A stretch of 27,006 nt of DNA from Brooklawnia sp050943675 (lineage in GTDB: Bacteria; Actinomycetota; Actinomycetes; Propionibacteriales; Propionibacteriaceae): positions 1 through 27,006 of the forward strand of contig JBMNPP010000011.1 in the NCBI GenBank assembly GCA_050943675.1, in the 5' to 3' direction. Positions 7,679-15,161 of this stretch are shown piece by piece (positions within the stretch are counted from its first letter, which is position 1; every line of letters begins with the position of its first letter). Made by a program: the position numbers and the translations under genes. The notes beneath the pieces were generated by a model, which ran no database searches, had not been told where the DNA came from, and saw only the letters and a list, made by a program, of their open reading frames with translations.

Positions 7679-8290
7679 GTGAGGTCATCGTTCAAGAAGG
7701 TCCTGCGGTGGTTGATACCGCTTATGGTCGTGTTTCTCTTTGGAGGTGTCTTTCTGGGGGTCAAGGCCTCGCAAATGTTCAGCTCACCGGTCGGCGCAAC
7801 ATCGCAGTACCACAACACCCAGGTGATCAACGCAGTCACCAGGACCGAGGAGGTCTCGCTGTTGAGCCTGGGCATTCAAGGAATCGCTGAAAAGACTGGG
7901 AAGACCACTGTCTTCGGCGTCGAGGTGCCTGGCAGCGAGCGCGCCACATTCATCCAATACACCTTCTCCGCGAAACTGGGCTTCGACGGCAAGGACGTGA
8001 AGATCGAGGAACGCGGGACGAACCAGTACACGATCTCGATCCCAGAGTTCGTCTTCATCGGCCACGATGATGTGGACCTCAAACTGGTCACCGAGAAGAA
8101 TGGCGTGCTGAGCTGGACGAATCCAAAGATCGACACCCTGGAGATGGCCAACCATATCCTCAACGACAAGGCCCAGGATGGCTACATCGACTCGAATGAG
8201 GCGGTGCTGAAGGATCAGGCCAAGGCCTACTACAACGGCATCGTCAAGGGAATAGACCCAACCATCGACCTGGATTTCGAGTTCGCCTAG
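7679..8290 (+). CDS. Small membrane-anchored protein, DUF4230-like (tentative)
   Basis: I start this gene at the GTG at 7679 (203 aa), which has GGAGG at 7665-7669. An in-frame GTG at 7553 would add 42 arginine-rich residues with no good ribosome-binding site. The protein has a basic N-terminus (RSSFKKVLRW), one membrane segment (about residues 10-30) and an extracytoplasmic domain of about 165 residues. That domain has alternating beta-like segments such as YTISIPEFVFIGHDDVDLKLV and a helical tail. The pattern resembles DUF4230 proteins, but I am not certain. It is divergent from the UBP-DUF5996 gene, and the 230 nt between them show no clear promoter. Confidence 0.7.
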   Translation: MRSSFKKVLRWLIPLMVVFLFGGVFLGVKASQMFSSPVGATSQYHNTQVINAVTRTEEVSLLSLGIQGIAEKTGKTTVFGVEVPGSERATFIQYTFSAKLGFDGKDVKIEERGTNQYTISIPEFVFIGHDDVDLKLVTEKNGVLSWTNPKIDTLEMANHILNDKAQDGYIDSNEAVLKDQAKAYYNGIVKGIDPTIDLDFEFA

Positions 8291-8315
8291 TAGCTCCCGG
8301 CGGCCCCGGGGCGGG

Positions 8316-8402
8316 TCGCACCGACCCTTCAGCTACGTAGGCGCGCTGCGTTGTCACCCACAGTCACCGCGAGACGCCTACATAGCTGAAGGTTTCGCAC
8401 CG
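8316..8402. repeat. 8-bp direct repeats (TCGCACCG) bracketing copy C
   Basis: TCGCACCG occurs at 8316-8323 and again at 8395-8402, abutting exactly the two ends of the 71-bp inverted-repeat element. The identity stops on both sides at 8 bp. This is what a target-site duplication from transposon insertion looks like. Confidence 0.7.
8324..8394. mobile_element. 71-bp MITE-like palindromic element, copy C, with target-site duplication
   Basis: Terminal inverted repeats at 8324-8343 and 8375-8394 match at 18 of 20 positions and leave a 31-nt interior. It sits between two convergent genes, 33 nt after the stop of the upstream plus-strand gene, and may also act as a two-way transcription terminator. 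It has no coding capacity, so mobility would need a transposase supplied elsewhere. Homology to copies A and B plus the flanking 8-bp repeats support a non-autonomous insertion element. Confidence 0.75.
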
Positions 8403-8407
8403 GTCGG

Positions 8408-9421
8408 TCAGACCTGCCCGGCGCTGACTTCTTCGATCTCGGCGAGCATGGCTTCCCGGACTCGCGGCGGCGCCCAGGAGATTTCGACCGAGTTGCGCAC
8501 CAGGGTGACCAGTTCAGCCGGGGTGAGGTTCTGTTCGCGCACCATCAGGGCCAGGTTGTCCCCCACATAACCGTTGAAGTAGGCGGGGTCGTCGCTGTTG
8601 ATGGTCACCTGGACGCCGGCGTCCATGAGCTGCTTGATCAAGTCGGTCTTCGATGAGTCGGACACCCAGGTGTTCGAGATCGGGCAGCAGGTCAGGCCGA
8701 CCTTGCGGCGCTTGAGCTCTTCGACCAGTTCGGGGTCCTCGACAACGTTGGTCCCGTGGTCGATCCGGTCGACCTCCATCTCAGTCAACGCAAACCGGAT
8801 GTTCTCGATGGAGTTTTCCTGGTCGACGTCGCAGTGCGCGGTGAGCAGGTAGCCCTCCTGGCGGGCGCGTTCATAGACGGCGGCGAACTTCGACGGCGGG
8901 TTGTCCCGCTCGTCCGAGTCGAGACCGACCCCCAGGATCCAGGCCTTGTAGGGCAGCGACTCCAGCAGGGTGGCCATCGCGTACTCGGGCTGGTAGTCGC
9001 GCAGGAAGCACATGATCAGCCCGGAGCCGACACCAAGCAGCTTCTCGGCGTCCAACTGAGCGCGCCGCAGGCCCCGGATGACGGTGTCGAAGGGTACCCC
9101 GCGCCCGGTGTGGCCCTGCGGGTCGAAGAAGATCTCAGCCCAGCGCACGTTGTCCCTGGCAACTCGACGGAAGTAGGCCATGGCCAGGTCGTAGAAATCC
9201 TGTTCGGTCAACAGCAACTGCATGCTCTCGTAGTAGCCGACCAGGAAGGACGTCAGGTCAGTGAAGTTGTACGACTCGCGGACAGCCTCCGGAGAGTCGT
9301 AGGGCAGCTCGATGCCGTTTCGCCTGGCAAGCTCGAATTTCAGTTCGGGCTCAAGCGTGCCCTCGATATGCAGGTGCAACTCTGCCTTCGGCAGCTTTTC
9401 CAGCAACTGTTCGGTGTTCAA
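8408..9421 (-). CDS. Adenine/adenosine deaminase family protein (atypical active-site motif)
   Basis: 337 aa, a metal-dependent amidohydrolase of the ADA/adenine deaminase superfamily. Ligands visible: HLH in ELHLHIEGTLEPE (H16, H18), H196 in TAHCDVD, the RIDHG motif (D221, H222) and SDDP (D277, D278). The LEPEL continuation of the first motif is typical of the adenine-deaminase-like branch, not classical adenosine deaminases. The usual HAGE motif, whose Glu acts as proton shuttle, reads HCDV here. Substrate is therefore open: adenine, adenosine or an N6-substituted adenine. The start is TTG (9419-9421), supported by GGAGG at 9428-9432. It is divergent from the esterase gene across 216 nt in which I see no clear promoter. 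Confidence 0.85.
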   Translation of the reverse strand: MNTEQLLEKLPKAELHLHIEGTLEPELKFELARRNGIELPYDSPEAVRESYNFTDLTSFLVGYYESMQLLLTEQDFYDLAMAYFRRVARDNVRWAEIFFDPQGHTGRGVPFDTVIRGLRRAQLDAEKLLGVGSGLIMCFLRDYQPEYAMATLLESLPYKAWILGVGLDSDERDNPPSKFAAVYERARQEGYLLTAHCDVDQENSIENIRFALTEMEVDRIDHGTNVVEDPELVEELKRRKVGLTCCPISNTWVSDSSKTDLIKQLMDAGVQVTINSDDPAYFNGYVGDNLALMVREQNLTPAELVTLVRNSVEISWAPPRVREAMLAEIEEVSAGQV

Positions 9422-9637
9422 CTGATACCTCCAGAATCGGGTGGTTCAAGGGTCGCGCCGCGATCGGAACGGGCGCAGGGCAGCGGGCGCTCGCTGGCTG
9501 TGAAGACTCGTGCATCACCACACCCATCAATGTTTCCTGCGTCAGCTTCGGCGGGGATGCCTGCCACGATAGCTGCCCATCCTTGCGTGTTCTGGCCGGA
9601 CGTAGGGTTGATGGGTTCCCGGCGAGAGGGGCCCGCG

Positions 9638-10747
9638 ATGCCGCAGGGATACATCATCGGCGTCCTCATCAACTCGATCATGGTGCTGGCCGCACTGGCA
9701 CCGCCAAGACGTCCGCGCCCGCTCGCGGTAGCCGCCTACATGGTGGGCCTGCCGGGCAATGAGATCCCGGTGCTGCTCGGCCTGCTCGTCCTGGCAGCCT
9801 TTGTGGACACCCTTGCCGGACATGGCCTGCCGACGACCTGGTCCGGCTGGATTTGGTTCGTGGCGGGGATAGCGGTCCTCGCGGGCTACAACTGGCTGCA
9901 GGTGCGCTCGGTGCGCGCACACCGCGTAGTCGAACAGGCCGTGGGAGTCCAGTTGCCCAGACCACAACTGTGGCGCACGATCTTCCCCTGGCCGATCCAG
10001 CCTCGTTCGGTCCTGCGGATTGCGAACCTAGCCTACGGTCCCGGCGAGCGGCAACGGCTCGACGTGTTGCGTAGCAGGGACGCCCGCGCGCCCGGCCCGG
10101 CGCTGATCTACTGGCATGGTGGCGGCTACTCAACAGGCAGCAAGAACTTCGAGGCCCGGGCGCTGCGCTACCGGTTCGCGCAGTTGGGCTGGGTGGTCGT
10201 GAGCGCCAACTACGGGCTACGTCCAGCGGCCGGCTACCCCGGGCACCTCGTGGACGCCAAGCGGGTGATCGCCTGGGTGCGGGGCAACGCGGCCGACCAC
10301 GGCATCGATCCTGACCGCATCGTGGTGGCGGGCAGTTCAGCCGGGGCCCACCTGGCCACCCTGGCGGCGCTGACTCCCAACCAGCCGAGCCTGCAGCCAG
10401 GGTTCACCGAAGCCAACACCACGGTGGCCGGTGCGGTGGGGTTGTACGGCTACTACGGGCGGTACTACGGGCGCACCGCCGACGAAGAATTGCCCTCAAC
10501 ACCGCTGGCGCTGCCCGTGGATTCGGCCCCACCGGTGCTGATTGCTCATGGGACCAACGACACCTATGTCGCGGTGGAGAAGGCCCGAGCACTGGTTGCG
10601 CACCTGCGCAGCGGTTCACCCGCCGCTGTCAACTACATCGAACTGCCCGGCGCCCAGCACGGTTTCGACGTGTTGCACTCCTACCGTTTCGATTCGGTGT
10701 TGTCGGGAATCGTCGCATTCTGCGATCACGAGATTGGGCGCAAATGA
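9638..10747 (+). CDS. Membrane-anchored alpha/beta-hydrolase (carboxylesterase/lipase family)
   Basis: 369 aa. The first 90 residues hold about three membrane segments; the catalytic domain follows from about residue 125. Visible hydrolase motifs: the oxyanion-hole HGGG (160-163), nucleophile elbow GSSAG with Ser234, Asp308 in HGTNDTYV and His341 in AQHGFD, giving a complete Ser-Asp-His triad of the hormone-sensitive-lipase-like type. I start at the ATG at 9638, preceded by GAGAGGGG; the frame is open much further upstream but that part is antisense to the deaminase gene. Its TGA overlaps the ATG of the TehA-like gene, so the two are probably co-translated. The substrate is unknown. Confidence 0.87.
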   Translation: MPQGYIIGVLINSIMVLAALAPPRRPRPLAVAAYMVGLPGNEIPVLLGLLVLAAFVDTLAGHGLPTTWSGWIWFVAGIAVLAGYNWLQVRSVRAHRVVEQAVGVQLPRPQLWRTIFPWPIQPRSVLRIANLAYGPGERQRLDVLRSRDARAPGPALIYWHGGGYSTGSKNFEARALRYRFAQLGWVVVSANYGLRPAAGYPGHLVDAKRVIAWVRGNAADHGIDPDRIVVAGSSAGAHLATLAALTPNQPSLQPGFTEANTTVAGAVGLYGYYGRYYGRTADEELPSTPLALPVDSAPPVLIAHGTNDTYVAVEKARALVAHLRSGSPAAVNYIELPGAQHGFDVLHSYRFDSVLSGIVAFCDHEIGRK

Positions 10748-11820
10748 TGTCACCTGAACACCACTTCAGCGCCCGCGTGGACGCAGCGATCCGTGGCCTG
10801 ACACCCGGCTACTTCGCTCTGGTGATGGCCACCGGCATCGTCTCGGTGGGGATGGCTGCCAACGATTGGCCACTGGTTTCGGTGATCCTGCTCGGGATCG
10901 CTGTCGTGGCCTACCTGGTGCTGATCGTGCTGAATGTGGCGCGTATCATCCGGCACCGCGCGGCGATGGCGGCAGACTTCGCTGACCCGGCACGTGCCTT
11001 CGGGTTCTTCACCTTCGTCGCCGCCAGTTCAGTGCTGGGGAGCCGGCTGAGCCAGGAGGGCTTCCACCTCGCGGCACTCGTCCTGTTGCTGGTGGCGACC
11101 TCGGCGTGGATCCTGCTCGGCTACGTCATCCCGTGGACGGCGGTGCTTGGCGAGCACAGGGTAACCCCGCTGTCGACAGCCAACGGCACCTGGTTCATCT
11201 GGGCGGTGGCAAGCCAGTCGATCGCAGTCCTGGCCGCCACCCTGGAGGTCGAGCTTGAGGCCTGGCGGGCCCCGATGGGCCTGCTCGCGGTGTTCTCGTG
11301 GTCGGTTGGGGTCTTCCTGTACGTCGCGGTCGGGGTTTTCGTCGGTATCCGCATGCTGTCCTTCCCGTTCCGGCCGACCGATCTGACGCCCCCTTACTGG
11401 GTGGCGATGGGCGCCACGGCGATCACCGTTGTCGCGGGGGCACGGATCGTCGACATGGCCACCGCCCCGATGGTCGACGCAACGCGCGGACTGATCGCCG
11501 GTGCAGCGGTCTTCTTCTGGGCCTTCGGGACGTGGCTGATCCCGCCGTTGATCCTGGCGGGCCTGTGGCGGCATGCAATCCACCGCGTGCCGTTGAACTA
11601 CGAGGCGACGCTGTGGAGCATCGTCTTCCCACTGGGAATGTACGGGGTGGGCTCGCAATTCCTGGGTGTGGTCGACGACCTGCCGATCGTTGAGGCCATC
11701 GGCTATGCGGAGAGCTGGGTGGCGCTGGCGGCCTGGCTGGTCACCTTCGTTGCCATGGCGACCCACATCTGGCGCACCGTGGTCCGCACGCCCCGGCCGG
11801 GGAAGCCGATCCCCGGTTAA
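10744..11820 (+). CDS. TehA/SLAC1 family transporter (C4-dicarboxylate/tellurite-resistance type)
   Basis: 358 aa with about ten hydrophobic segments. The N-terminal LTPGYFALVMATGIVSVG and the late GTWLIPPLILAGL are hallmark segments of the SLAC1/TehA fold, which includes anion channels, TehA and fungal Mae1-type malate permeases. The substrate cannot be read; organic acid or inorganic anion export fits the family. The start codon ATG at 10744 overlaps the esterase stop (ATGATG, so a start at 10747 is equally possible). Pairing with an esterase might mean that the ester product is exported, but that is only inference from co-translation. Confidence 0.88.
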   Translation: MMSPEHHFSARVDAAIRGLTPGYFALVMATGIVSVGMAANDWPLVSVILLGIAVVAYLVLIVLNVARIIRHRAAMAADFADPARAFGFFTFVAASSVLGSRLSQEGFHLAALVLLLVATSAWILLGYVIPWTAVLGEHRVTPLSTANGTWFIWAVASQSIAVLAATLEVELEAWRAPMGLLAVFSWSVGVFLYVAVGVFVGIRMLSFPFRPTDLTPPYWVAMGATAITVVAGARIVDMATAPMVDATRGLIAGAAVFFWAFGTWLIPPLILAGLWRHAIHRVPLNYEATLWSIVFPLGMYGVGSQFLGVVDDLPIVEAIGYAESWVALAAWLVTFVAMATHIWRTVVRTPRPGKPIPG

Positions 11821-11839
11821 CAACGCGGCCCCAACGAAA

Positions 11840-11865
11840 GCCCGGCAGCAGGGTCAGCGCCGGGC
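11840..11865. terminator. Hairpin between convergent genes
   Basis: Perfect 7-bp arms (11840-11846, 11859-11865) around a 12-nt loop, 20 nt past the TehA-like stop. They overlap the last codons of the convergent DUF5671 gene. It may terminate transcription in both directions; there is no T tract. Confidence 0.4.
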
Positions 11866-13557
11866 CTGCACCGAGATGATCTGGAGGCCGGGCTCCCCCG
11901 CGATCACCAGGACGTCCTGACCCTCGTGCCCGGCGAGGGCTGCCAGCACGGCTGTCTCATCCCAGACTCCGCCGACCCCGTCCCCTCGTGGCCAGGATTC
12001 GACGGTGGCCCCGGTCTGCTCACGCACTGCCGAAGCCAAACCGGGATCATCGGCACCCACGAGGATGACATGGCGTGGCCCGGCAACCTTGCTGGATATG
12101 GCAAGCCTGGCGTCCTGTCGCCAGATGGCACCGTGGTAGGCCGAGACTGCCGCACTGGCGACCAGGACGCCCAGCCCGTAGCGCATGGAGCGCAGCGTGG
12201 CCGCGCCCAGTTGGGCGTCCACCAGATCCCTGAAGACCATGAACATCACGGTGAGCAGCGCGATCACTGCGGCAATCCCAGCCACACCGAACAGCACCAC
12301 CAGGTAGATCCGCCGGGCCAGGCTTGGCACTTCTCCGGCCGGGTCGGCAGCGGCTGCCTTCTGGGCCGAGCGCCAGTGCCACCACCACAGCGGCGCACCC
12401 ACCGCAAGCAGCGTCACGGCGCCAAGCAGTGTGTTGACAGTGGTGATGCCAACATCAGTACCTCGTGTGGTGACCTCGATGAGGGCAACAAGGACGGTTC
12501 CCACCCCTGCTGCGGCTGCCGCTAGTGCGATGCCTGCCACCAGGTATTCGTAGACCCGCCGCACATCGCTGCGTGCGGTCGCCAATTCGCCGAGCGCTTC
12601 GCGGTGGTACCACCACACCAGTACGCCGATGAGGACGGCGGCGATCTCGGTGGCAGCACTGTCGAAGTGCTGGGCCATCGTCTGGTCGAGTCTGTCCCCC
12701 ACCAGCCAGACGAGCGCGCTCCACAGCAACCGGCTGGCTGCAACCAGTGCCGTGACGAGCCCGCCACCGACCCCGATCAGCAGCACATAGGCCAGCCAGA
12801 GGGTCCGCCTGGGCAGGCGGACCGCAGCGGTCGGCCAATAGGCCACCCAGACCAGGGCACCCGGAATGAGCCACGCAACGCCAGCTCCCACCTCGGTGAG
12901 CGGGCGCAACTGCAGGTCAGGCCGCAGCATCAGGTCGAGCGAGTTTCCAAGGGTCATCACCAACCCGATGGTGCCCATGGCCAGACCGACCAGCGAGCCC
13001 AGCAGCAGGTGGTAGCTTTGCCGCTCGGCGTCCAGCACGCGCCGGCTCAACCACCAGTGCCCCAGCCACAACGCGGTCCAGGCGAGCACCTGCGCGGCAG
13101 CGTCCCGGTCCAGTGAGGTGTCGGCGATTGCCTCGAAAATGAGATTCTGTAGTGCCAGGGCCGCCCCGACCAGCCCAGTGAGGGCAGCCAGGGTGAGGTA
13201 GGCGGTAAACAACGGGGAGGCTGCCTCGGTTGGGTCTTCTCGATGACCACGCCGGATCCACCAGGCCAGCGCAATGGCCAGTGGCGCCCCGATCAGGACG
13301 AAGGTGAGCGCCTGGGCCAACTCATAGGCGTCGTTCTGCCATTCGGGGGTGGGTGCGCCCAGCGCCCGCCCGATCAGCTCGGCCAACCCGAGCGTCACCA
13401 CGACCACCAACGCGTACAGCACCACGTACTGGAAGAACCGGCGAACCCCGCGCGCGTCAACGGCGGCACGGTCGCCTCGTCCTGCCGTCACCACCAGCGC
13501 AATCAGCGCCAGGGTCACAGCCAGCCCGACAATAGTCACCACGATGCCTGCGACCAT
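11854..13557 (-). CDS. DUF5671 membrane protein built of six tandem repeats plus a soluble C-terminal domain
   Basis: 567 aa. After one N-terminal membrane segment I see six units of roughly 65-75 residues, at about 38-104, 113-174, 178-244, 249-322, 331-400 and 412-482. Each starts with an R-R/x-x-Y segment leading into a membrane helix (for example VRRFFQYVVLY, VRRVYEYLVAG, ARRIYLVVLFG). Each ends with a helix running into a Trp-rich H/W-R motif (AWWIRRG, LGHWWLSRR, VWWYHREA, LWWWHWRSA). The last 70 residues are soluble and begin RHVILVGADDPGLASAVREQTGA, a beta-alpha start. DUF5671 has no known function. The ATG at 13557 follows GAGGGCG and lies 7 nt after the upstream small gene. Confidence 0.85.
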   Translation of the reverse strand: MVAGIVVTIVGLAVTLALIALVVTAGRGDRAAVDARGVRRFFQYVVLYALVVVVTLGLAELIGRALGAPTPEWQNDAYELAQALTFVLIGAPLAIALAWWIRRGHREDPTEAASPLFTAYLTLAALTGLVGAALALQNLIFEAIADTSLDRDAAAQVLAWTALWLGHWWLSRRVLDAERQSYHLLLGSLVGLAMGTIGLVMTLGNSLDLMLRPDLQLRPLTEVGAGVAWLIPGALVWVAYWPTAAVRLPRRTLWLAYVLLIGVGGGLVTALVAASRLLWSALVWLVGDRLDQTMAQHFDSAATEIAAVLIGVLVWWYHREALGELATARSDVRRVYEYLVAGIALAAAAAGVGTVLVALIEVTTRGTDVGITTVNTLLGAVTLLAVGAPLWWWHWRSAQKAAAADPAGEVPSLARRIYLVVLFGVAGIAAVIALLTVMFMVFRDLVDAQLGAATLRSMRYGLGVLVASAAVSAYHGAIWRQDARLAISSKVAGPRHVILVGADDPGLASAVREQTGATVESWPRGDGVGGVWDETAVLAALAGHEGQDVLVIAGEPGLQIISVQARR

Positions 13558-13564
13558 CTCGCCC

Positions 13565-13990
13565 TCACTCGCATGAATAAACCGGCCAGGGATTGCCGGT
13601 GATCAACCAGCCGGAGCCCTGGGACACCAACTCGTAGCTTTCCCGGTGCGACCAGGACTCGAGGAACCCGCCCTCGGAGTACTCGGAAATTTCGAGCACC
13701 ACCTGCGCCTGCTGACCGGTGGTCCGTGAACTCACCACCGACATCGAAACCCGACTGGGTCGGTAGGTCTCCAGCGGGGCCTCACAGCCCAGCTCAGGGT
13801 CAAGGCGGGCCACAGCCGCCGCATCGTCACCATCGATCACCGCCAGCACGAACAACTGGACGGTCCCCTCAGGGGTTGCCTCATCCAGCTTTGGGGGCTC
13901 CCGCCTGGTGGCGAGCACCCCCGCGACGATCGCCAGTACGATCACCAGTCCGGTGACCGCCGCGAGCACCACATTTGGCCGCGTTTTCAT
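13565..13990 (-). CDS. Small membrane-anchored protein of unknown function
   Basis: 141 aa. One N-terminal membrane segment (about residues 7-27) is followed by an extracytoplasmic domain with EATPEGTVQLFVLAVIDGDDAAAVARL, the kind of helix seen at the start of NTF2-like accessory domains, and a C-terminal beta-rich part ending in a single Cys. I do not recognise a specific family. It lies 7 nt upstream of the DUF5671 gene on the same strand, so the two are probably an operon. AGGAG upstream of the ATG is at a long spacing (about 12 nt). Confidence 0.75.
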   Translation of the reverse strand: MKTRPNVVLAAVTGLVIVLAIVAGVLATRREPPKLDEATPEGTVQLFVLAVIDGDDAAAVARLDPELGCEAPLETYRPSRVSMSVVSSRTTGQQAQVVLEISEYSEGGFLESWSHRESYELVSQGSGWLITGNPWPVYSCE

Positions 13991-14181
13991 ATATCAAGAA
14001 TGCTCCTGCCAACCAACCGCGGCCGGTTGCCGCACCGCCCGCCGTGCGCGGAGTATCAGCTTGCAGTGCACGAACATGGACGCTGCGCCGGGCCGCAGGA
14101 GATGACCCACGAACGGCACCTCGTCTCAGACATTTCGATGTGCGATTGAGCGCTACCACGGGATTCAGTCGGAATGGATGA

Positions 14182-14209
14182 GCCCCGTCCCAGTAAACCG
14201 GAACGGGGC
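14182..14209 (-). terminator. Hairpin after tRNA-Lys
   Basis: Ten-base arms (14182-14191 and 14200-14209) pair with one wobble around an 8-nt loop, 12 nt past the tRNA 3' end. GCCCCGT-rich with no T tract. Position suggests a tRNA transcription terminator. Confidence 0.5.
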
Positions 14210-14221
14210 CTCACTACTTGG

Positions 14222-14293
14222 TACACCGCCAGGGACTCGAACCCTGAACCCACAGATTAAGAGTCTGTTGCTCTACCATTGAGCTAGCGGTGC
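14222..14293 (-). tRNA. tRNA-Lys (anticodon CTT)
   Basis: 72 nt that fold as a full cloverleaf: acceptor GCACCGC with GCGGTGT (one terminal G-U), D stem GCTC/GAGC, anticodon stem ACAGA/TCTGT with loop CTCTTAA, T stem CAGGG/CCCTG with loop TTCGAGT, discriminator A. The anticodon CTT reads AAG (lysine). The terminal CCA is not fully encoded (ACC follows). Confidence 0.95.
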
Positions 14294-14300
14294 GCGCGAA

Positions 14301-14329
14301 GAAGTACTTTAGCGCAGTTCTACCGACAA
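14301..14329 (-). promoter_or_regulatory. Possible promoter of tRNA-Lys
   Basis: On the minus strand TTGTCG (14324-14329) is followed after 17 nt by TACTTC (14301-14306), just ahead of the tRNA. The -10 is poor and would place the start almost at the mature 5' end, so this is weak support only. Confidence 0.22.
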
Positions 14330-14364
14330 CACGAAATCGAGCGTAATCGGCTGCCGTTCGGTTG

Positions 14365-14760
14365 TCACAGGTAGAGGCCGGTCTCGCCCTGGCTGATCCG
14401 TTCTGCGGCGATGGCGTGCAGGTCGCGTTCGCGGAGCAGGACGTAGGACTTGTGCCGCAGTTCGACCTCGGCCCGCTCTGCCGGGTCGAACAGCACCCGG
14501 TCGTCCAGCTTGACGGTGCGCACGCTTGATCCGATCGCCACTACCTTGGCCCAGGCCAGCCGTCGTCCCATCTGAACGGTCGCCGGAATCAGGATTCCGC
14601 CGCTGCTGCGGCGCTCGGTCTCCAGGTCGGGATCAACCAGCACCCGGTCATGCAGCATGCGGATCGGCAGGGCCACCTGCGGGTCATCAGCGCTCTGGCT
14701 GACCTCGGCTGTCTCGTGCGAGGCGTCCAGCTCGCCTTCCTCGATCACCTTGTCGTTCAC
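14365..14760 (-). CDS. GroES-family co-chaperonin-like protein
   Basis: 131 aa. After a roughly 30-residue acidic N-terminal extension, the GroES fold is recognisable: LPIRMLHDRVLVDPDLETERRS, then SGGILIPAT, AKVVAIG and the C-terminal YVLLRERDLHAI, ending GLYL. This is the divergent second GroES-like protein that many actinobacteria carry away from groEL. Length exceeds a standard 95-100 aa GroES because of the extension. The start is GTG at 14758-14760, overlapping the TGA of the DUF3618 gene by 4 nt. Whether it partners a GroEL ring is unknown; no groEL is present here. Confidence 0.85.
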   Translation of the reverse strand: MNDKVIEEGELDASHETAEVSQSADDPQVALPIRMLHDRVLVDPDLETERRSSGGILIPATVQMGRRLAWAKVVAIGSSVRTVKLDDRVLFDPAERAEVELRHKSYVLLRERDLHAIAAERISQGETGLYL

Positions 14761-15092
14761 TTGCCCTCGCGTCCGATCGAACGGATCAGTGCGGCGGCAC
14801 CACCGACCGCGGCCACGATAACTACTGCGCTGACCACGACCATGGCGACGGTGCCGATGTTGTTCCAGCGGGGTCCGCCCTCGTCGACGAAGTAGTTGCG
14901 GGTGTCATCGACGGTGTCGTAGATGACCTGCTTGGTATCGCTGACCGCCTGCTTGGCATCATCCACGACCTGGTTCTTGATGGCGGTCGGGTGAACCTCG
15001 GAGAGCAGACCCTCGATACCGACAGTCATCGCATGCCGAGATGCAGCGATTTCGGCTCGGATTTGCTCGGGAGTGCGGTCCTTCGAGGCCAC
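14757..15092 (-). CDS. DUF3618 domain membrane protein
   Basis: 111 aa. The N-terminal RTPEQIRAEIAASRHAM is the DUF3618 signature. An amphipathic stretch of KQAVSDTKQVIYDTVDD type follows, then one membrane helix near the C-terminus. The GTG at 15090-15092 is my choice because GGAGG sits 5 nt upstream; an in-frame ATG at 15104 would overlap that site. Family members are small stress-associated envelope proteins of unknown role. Translationally coupled to the GroES-like gene and divergent from the bcp gene. Confidence 0.85.
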   Translation of the reverse strand: MASKDRTPEQIRAEIAASRHAMTVGIEGLLSEVHPTAIKNQVVDDAKQAVSDTKQVIYDTVDDTRNYFVDEGGPRWNNIGTVAMVVVSAVVIVAAVGGAAALIRSIGREGK

Positions 15093-15161
15093 GGTATCCT
15101 CCATGCGGTCGGTTTTCGGTGCTGCCGACCAGCCTATGCCCTCCGGGCTATCGTTTGGGCC

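Noticed and set aside
8756..9637. Long plus-strand open frame ahead of the esterase
   Set aside because: It is antisense to the deaminase gene and its translation is the low-complexity type seen in shadows of GC-rich genes. The esterase has its own good start at 9638.
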